Translations under genes and position numbers: made by a program
Assembly: GCA_029288195.1 (NCBI GenBank)
Contig: JARFPR010000198.1
Coordinates: forward strand, 1 to 9,176
Length of the DNA: 9,176 bases
DNA from: Gammaproteobacteria bacterium
Lineage (GTDB): Bacteria > Pseudomonadota > Gammaproteobacteria > GCA-001735895
Reading direction: 5' to 3'
Notes under the pieces: generated by a model
Told to the model about the DNA's origin: nothing
Databases searched by the model: none
What the model saw: the letters and a program-made list of their open reading frames with translations, nothing else
Shown here: piece by piece, positions 6,413-9,176 of the stretch
Numbering within the stretch: position 1 is the stretch's first letter
Layout: each line of letters starts with the position of its first letter

Positions 6413-7206
6413 GGAATTTCGAGTACGTCCTGCATACTGAAAATGCCTTTTTCCTGCAGCACCAACCAGCGGCATGCTCGAATCGCACCGTGCGCGAAGG
6501 TCATCCGACTGGAGGCCTTGTGCGTAATTTCAATACGTTCACCCTCGGCGGCGAATAAAACCGTGTGCTCGCCGACAATATCCCCGGCGCGGATCGTTTC
6601 GAAGCCGATGGTATTACGATCCCTGGCCCCGGTCTGGCCTTCACGGCCGTAAACCGCACAATCATCCAGTTTGCGGCCCAGGGTTTCGGCAACCACCTGC
6701 CCCATTTTTAAAGCGGTACCGGATGGCGCGTCTACCTTGTGGCGATGATGTGCTTCGATTATTTCAATATCAACGCTATCGTCCAGAACCGCGGCAGCCG
6801 TTTGCAGCAGTTTAAAACAAAGGTTTACCCCGACACTCATATTCGGGGCATAAACGATGGCAATTTCCTCTCCAGCCGTGTGCATTTTTTGCTCTAGTTC
6901 GGCGTCACAACCGGTGGTGCCGACAACTATTTTCTTGCCGTGCTTTAAACAAAAATCGACGTGGTGAGTGGTAGCGCTGGGATGGGTAAAGTCGACCAGT
7001 ACATCAAACGAGCTGGCGTCGAGGTGATCGCTGATTAATACTTTATTGAGGGCCAGTCCGGCCAGCAAACCGCTATCCATGCCGAGAGACGGGCTTTGAT
7101 CCTGCTCCAGGGCCTGGGTTAACTCCATATCGCCGGTCTCGCTACAGGCGATAACAAGGTTCCTGCCCATCCGTCCGGCTGCACCTGCAATTGCGATTCG
7201 AGCCAC
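6409..7206 (-). CDS. dapB: 4-hydroxy-tetrahydrodipicolinate reductase
   Basis: This 265-residue enzyme (E. coli 273) performs the NAD(P)H-dependent reduction in the diaminopimelate pathway, supplying lysine and the peptidoglycan cross-link residue in the cytoplasm. The N-terminal Rossmann loop is AGAAGRMG (7-14), VDFTHPSAT (71-79) and GTTG (96-99) line the cofactor site, and the family signature EAHHRHKVDAPSGTAL (151-166) carries the catalytic pair His153 and Lys157. The start is GTG, not ATG: it is preceded at seven bases by GGGAG, and the nucleotide-binding strand begins at residue 3 as in homologues. The gene begins 24 bp after the dnaJ stop, so both are probably on one transcript. It is intact and unremarkable except for its downstream neighbour, which is the HisA-methyltransferase gene rather than carA. 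Confidence 0.97.
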   Translation of the reverse strand: MARIAIAGAAGRMGRNLVIACSETGDMELTQALEQDQSPSLGMDSGLLAGLALNKVLISDHLDASSFDVLVDFTHPSATTHHVDFCLKHGKKIVVGTTGCDAELEQKMHTAGEEIAIVYAPNMSVGVNLCFKLLQTAAAVLDDSVDIEIIEAHHRHKVDAPSGTALKMGQVVAETLGRKLDDCAVYGREGQTGARDRNTIGFETIRAGDIVGEHTVLFAAEGERIEITHKASSRMTFAHGAIRACRWLVLQEKGIFSMQDVLEIP

Positions 7207-7213
7207 TAGTGAT

Positions 7214-7218
7214 CTCCC
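7214..7218 (-). promoter_or_regulatory. Shine-Dalgarno deciding the GTG start of dapB
   Basis: On the minus strand GGGAG is followed by the seven bases ATCACTA and then GTG at 7206. This good spacing, with no competing in-frame ATG nearby, supports GTG as the initiation codon. Confidence 0.75.
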
Positions 7219-7230
7219 AGGTTCAATGTC

Positions 7231-8349
7231 TCAAGATTTCATATCTTCAAAGAACTTCTTCATGTTATCGACCCAGGAGTTTTCATTCGGACTGTGTTTT
7301 TTTCCCGCCTTATCCATCGATTGTGCAAATTGCTCAAGTAGTTCTTTTTGCTCAGCGTTCAATTTTACAGGTGTTTCGACAACAATGCGGCAGATTAAAT
7401 CACCGATTGGACCACCTCGAACCGGTTTGACACCCTTGCCGCGCATCCGAAATTGCTTATGTGTCTGGGTGCCTGCAGGTATTTTCAGGTTTAATCTGCC
7501 CTCGAGACTGGGTACTTCCAGCTCGCCACCAAGCGCGGCTATAACGATGCTGATAGGTACCTCGCAGTAAAGATCAGCATTATCACGCTCAAAAATCGGA
7601 TGTGGTTTGACATGTATTTGCACGAACAAATCGCCGGACGGAGCACCGGCATCGCCGGCCTCGCCTTCTCCTGACAGACGAATACGATCACCATTGTCGA
7701 CCCCCGCAGGCACTTCCACGGATAGCGATTTGTGTTCTTTTACCCGTCCGGCACCGTGGCATGTATTGCAGGGATCACTAATGGTTGTGCCTTTGCCACG
7801 ACAATTGGGACAGGTTTGCTGCACCGAGAAAAAACCCTGTTGCATACGTACCTGGCCGTGTCCGCCACAGGTACTGCAGGTTTCGGCAGAAGTGCCGGGT
7901 TTTGCGCCACTACCTGAGCAGGTAGTACAGTGTTTCAGGGTAGGTACACGAATTTTAACCGTGGTACCTTTGACGGCATCCTCCAGGGTTAATTCGAGGT
8001 TGTACTGCAGATCGGCGCCCTTGCGTACGCGGGAACGACCACCGCCGCCGAATATATCTCCAAAAATATCGCTGAAGGCGTCACCGAAACCGCCCCCGCT
8101 GAAGCCGCCTCCACCGACGGATTGATCGACACCGGCGTGTCCGAACTGGTCATAGGCTGCGCGCTTGTTGGGGTTTGAAAGTACGTCGAAAGCTTCCTTG
8201 GCTTCCTTGAAATTTATTTCAGCAGACTCGTCATCAGGATTGCGATCCGGATGATATTTCATTGCCAGGCGACGAAACGCCTTTTTGATTTCAGCATCCG
8301 ATGCAGTATTTGAAACTTCGAGAACTTCGTAATAATCGCGTTGTGACAT
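7231..8349 (-). CDS. dnaJ: Chaperone protein DnaJ (Hsp40)
   Basis: This is the full-length 372-residue type I Hsp40 (E. coli 376), the co-chaperone that delivers unfolded clients to DnaK and stimulates its ATPase in the cytoplasm. The J domain occupies ~1-70 with the HPD tripeptide at 33-35, followed by a Gly/Phe-rich linker at about 77-104. Four CxxCxGxG zinc-binding repeats are complete: Cys141/144, Cys158/161, Cys180/183 and Cys194/197, giving two zinc sites. The C-terminal substrate-binding beta domains follow (FVQIHVKPHPIFERDNADLY, 242-261). The gene lies 72 bp after dnaK with an intrinsic terminator in between, and 24 bp before dapB. The Shine-Dalgarno is weak (GAG five bases before the ATG). 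Sequence and order are as expected for the class. Confidence 0.98.
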   Translation of the reverse strand: MSQRDYYEVLEVSNTASDAEIKKAFRRLAMKYHPDRNPDDESAEINFKEAKEAFDVLSNPNKRAAYDQFGHAGVDQSVGGGGFSGGGFGDAFSDIFGDIFGGGGRSRVRKGADLQYNLELTLEDAVKGTTVKIRVPTLKHCTTCSGSGAKPGTSAETCSTCGGHGQVRMQQGFFSVQQTCPNCRGKGTTISDPCNTCHGAGRVKEHKSLSVEVPAGVDNGDRIRLSGEGEAGDAGAPSGDLFVQIHVKPHPIFERDNADLYCEVPISIVIAALGGELEVPSLEGRLNLKIPAGTQTHKQFRMRGKGVKPVRGGPIGDLICRIVVETPVKLNAEQKELLEQFAQSMDKAGKKHSPNENSWVDNMKKFFEDMKS

Positions 8350-8363
8350 TGACTCGTATCTAC

Positions 8364-8398
8364 AAATAATAAAACCCGGCGCGATAAATCGCGCCAGG
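8364..8398 (-). terminator. Intrinsic terminator between dnaK and dnaJ
   Basis: On the minus strand a 10-bp stem (CCTGGCGCGA / TCGCGCCGGG, one G-T pair) closes a TTTA tetraloop at 8375-8398 and is followed by TTTTATTATTT (8364-8374). This is a textbook Rho-independent signal. It lies 23 bases after the dnaK stop and ahead of dnaJ, so it should end part of the dnaK transcripts, leaving less message for dnaJ and the genes beyond. No strong separate dnaJ promoter is visible in the remaining ~15 bases. Confidence 0.88.
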
Positions 8399-8421
8399 TC
8401 TATAACGATCAGAACATACCG

Positions 8422-9176
8422 TTACTTTTTGTCGTCTTCTTTTACTTCTTCAAACTCGGCATCGACAACATCTTCACTGGCATCCGCCTGCGCCGATGCA
8501 TTCGCATCAACCGGGTCGGGTCCGCCTTCCGCGGCGCCAGCGGAATAGGCCTTTTCAGCCACCTTGCTCGATGCCTCGGCAAGGGCCTGCGTTTTGGCAT
8601 CGATATCGTCCTTGTCCGAACCCTCTAAAGCCTTTTTCAGGTCTTCGATGGCAGATTCGATAGCGGCCTTGTCTTCATCTTCTATCTGGTCACTCAAATC
8701 CTTGACCGTCTTCTCAGCCGCGTGGATCATCGCATCAGCCTGGTTGCGAGTTTCGACGGATTCACGATGCTTACGATCTTCATCGGCATGTGCTTCCGCA
8801 TCCTTGACCATCGCATCGACTTCATCATCGGAAAGACCACTGGAAGCCTTGATAACAATCTTCTGCTCTTTGCCTGTTGCCTTGTCCTTGGCCGATACAT
8901 TAAGAATGCCGTTAGCGTCGATATCGAACGTTACTTCGATCTGGGGCACACCGCGTTGTGCAGTCGGGATATCCGAGAGATCAAATCGACCTAGAGACTT
9001 GTTAGCCGTGGCGACTTCACGTTCACCCTGCAGCACATGGACCGTTACCGCGGTCTGGTTATCTTCGGCGGTCGAAAAGGTCTGCGCGGCCTTGGTCGGA
9101 ATAGTCGTATTCTTTTCAATCAACTTGGTCATCACACCACCGAGAGTCTCGATACCAAGTGAAAGCGGGGTAACGT
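8422..9176 (-). CDS. dnaK: Chaperone protein DnaK (Hsp70), C-terminal part (5' truncated)
   Basis: These are the last 250 codons of the Hsp70 chaperone (about 640 residues in full), which folds and protects proteins in an ATP-driven cycle with DnaJ and GrpE. The frame is open to the window edge, beginning VTPLSLGIETLGGVMTKL, so the GTG or ATG codons near 9135 are internal and not starts. The visible portion covers the substrate-binding beta domain (TIPTKAAQTFST, VLQGER, GVPQIEVTFDIDANGILNVSAKDK) and the alpha-helical lid, then an Ala/Asp-rich linker. It ends with DVVDAEFEEVKEDDKK, close to the conserved EEVK-type tail. The ATPase domain lies outside the window. It is first in the dnaK-dnaJ-dapB order and is followed by a strong terminator. 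Confidence 0.98.
   Translation of the reverse strand, partial: VTPLSLGIETLGGVMTKLIEKNTTIPTKAAQTFSTAEDNQTAVTVHVLQGEREVATANKSLGRFDLSDIPTAQRGVPQIEVTFDIDANGILNVSAKDKATGKEQKIVIKASSGLSDDEVDAMVKDAEAHADEDRKHRESVETRNQADAMIHAAEKTVKDLSDQIEDEDKAAIESAIEDLKKALEGSDKDDIDAKTQALAEASSKVAEKAYSAGAAEGGPDPVDANASAQADASEDVVDAEFEEVKEDDKK

Noticed and set aside
7607..8125. 172-codon open frame on the plus strand, proline-rich
   Set aside because: It is the complement of the dnaJ zinc-finger and Gly/Phe region. The proline richness is simply the reverse complement of glycine codons.
8722..8994. 90-codon open frame on the plus strand
   Set aside because: It lies opposite the well-conserved DnaK C-terminal region and has no independent support.
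9133..9135. GTG at 9135 as the start of a short DnaK-like protein
   Set aside because: The same frame continues upstream to the window edge with canonical DnaK sequence (SLGIETLGG), so this is an internal valine codon.

Overview
The window looks like one contig end from a gammaproteobacterium, probably taken from a metagenome or single-cell assembly. The evidence is a dnaK-dnaJ-dapB gene order typical of that class, a large 180-kDa-type NAD-glutamate dehydrogenase, an E. coli-like glutathione reductase and an Atl/YbaZ-type DNA-repair protein. The first 40 bases are not genomic: bases 8-40 match the Illumina Nextera Read 1 transposase adapter, so the contig begins inside a gene and the apparent start codon at 24 is an artefact.

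Layout, left to right. (1) 41-2291, plus strand: the C-terminal half of NAD-specific glutamate dehydrogenase. (2) 2292-2550: an AT-rich intergenic stretch with an 8-bp inverted repeat and a GC-rich hairpin, and no gene that I can see. (3) 2551-2883, plus: an alkyltransferase-like (Atl) protein without the methyl-accepting cysteine. (4) 2916-3386, minus: a small membrane-anchored DM13-domain protein. It diverges from (5) 3488-4843, plus: glutathione reductase. (6) 4866-9176, minus: a co-directional cluster read right to left, with the dnaK 3' end, a clear intrinsic terminator, dnaJ, dapB starting at GTG, and finally a 504-codon gene joining a HisA-like barrel to a CmoM-like SAM methyltransferase.

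Working together: dnaK and dnaJ form the Hsp70 chaperone pair. The terminator between them probably lowers dnaJ expression relative to dnaK. dapB is the reductase step of lysine/diaminopimelate synthesis. In many gammaproteobacteria carA and carB follow dapB. Here that place holds the HisA-methyltransferase fusion, only 28 bp after dapB.

The fusion is the most unusual object in the window. The barrel keeps its phosphate-binding loops and one catalytic Asp but has His where the other catalytic Asp of HisA/PriA should be, so it probably does not do ordinary histidine synthesis. A palindromic element lies exactly at the dapB/fusion junction and may be an operator. The remaining genes are housekeeping or stress-related and look intact, except for the two cut off by the contig edges.
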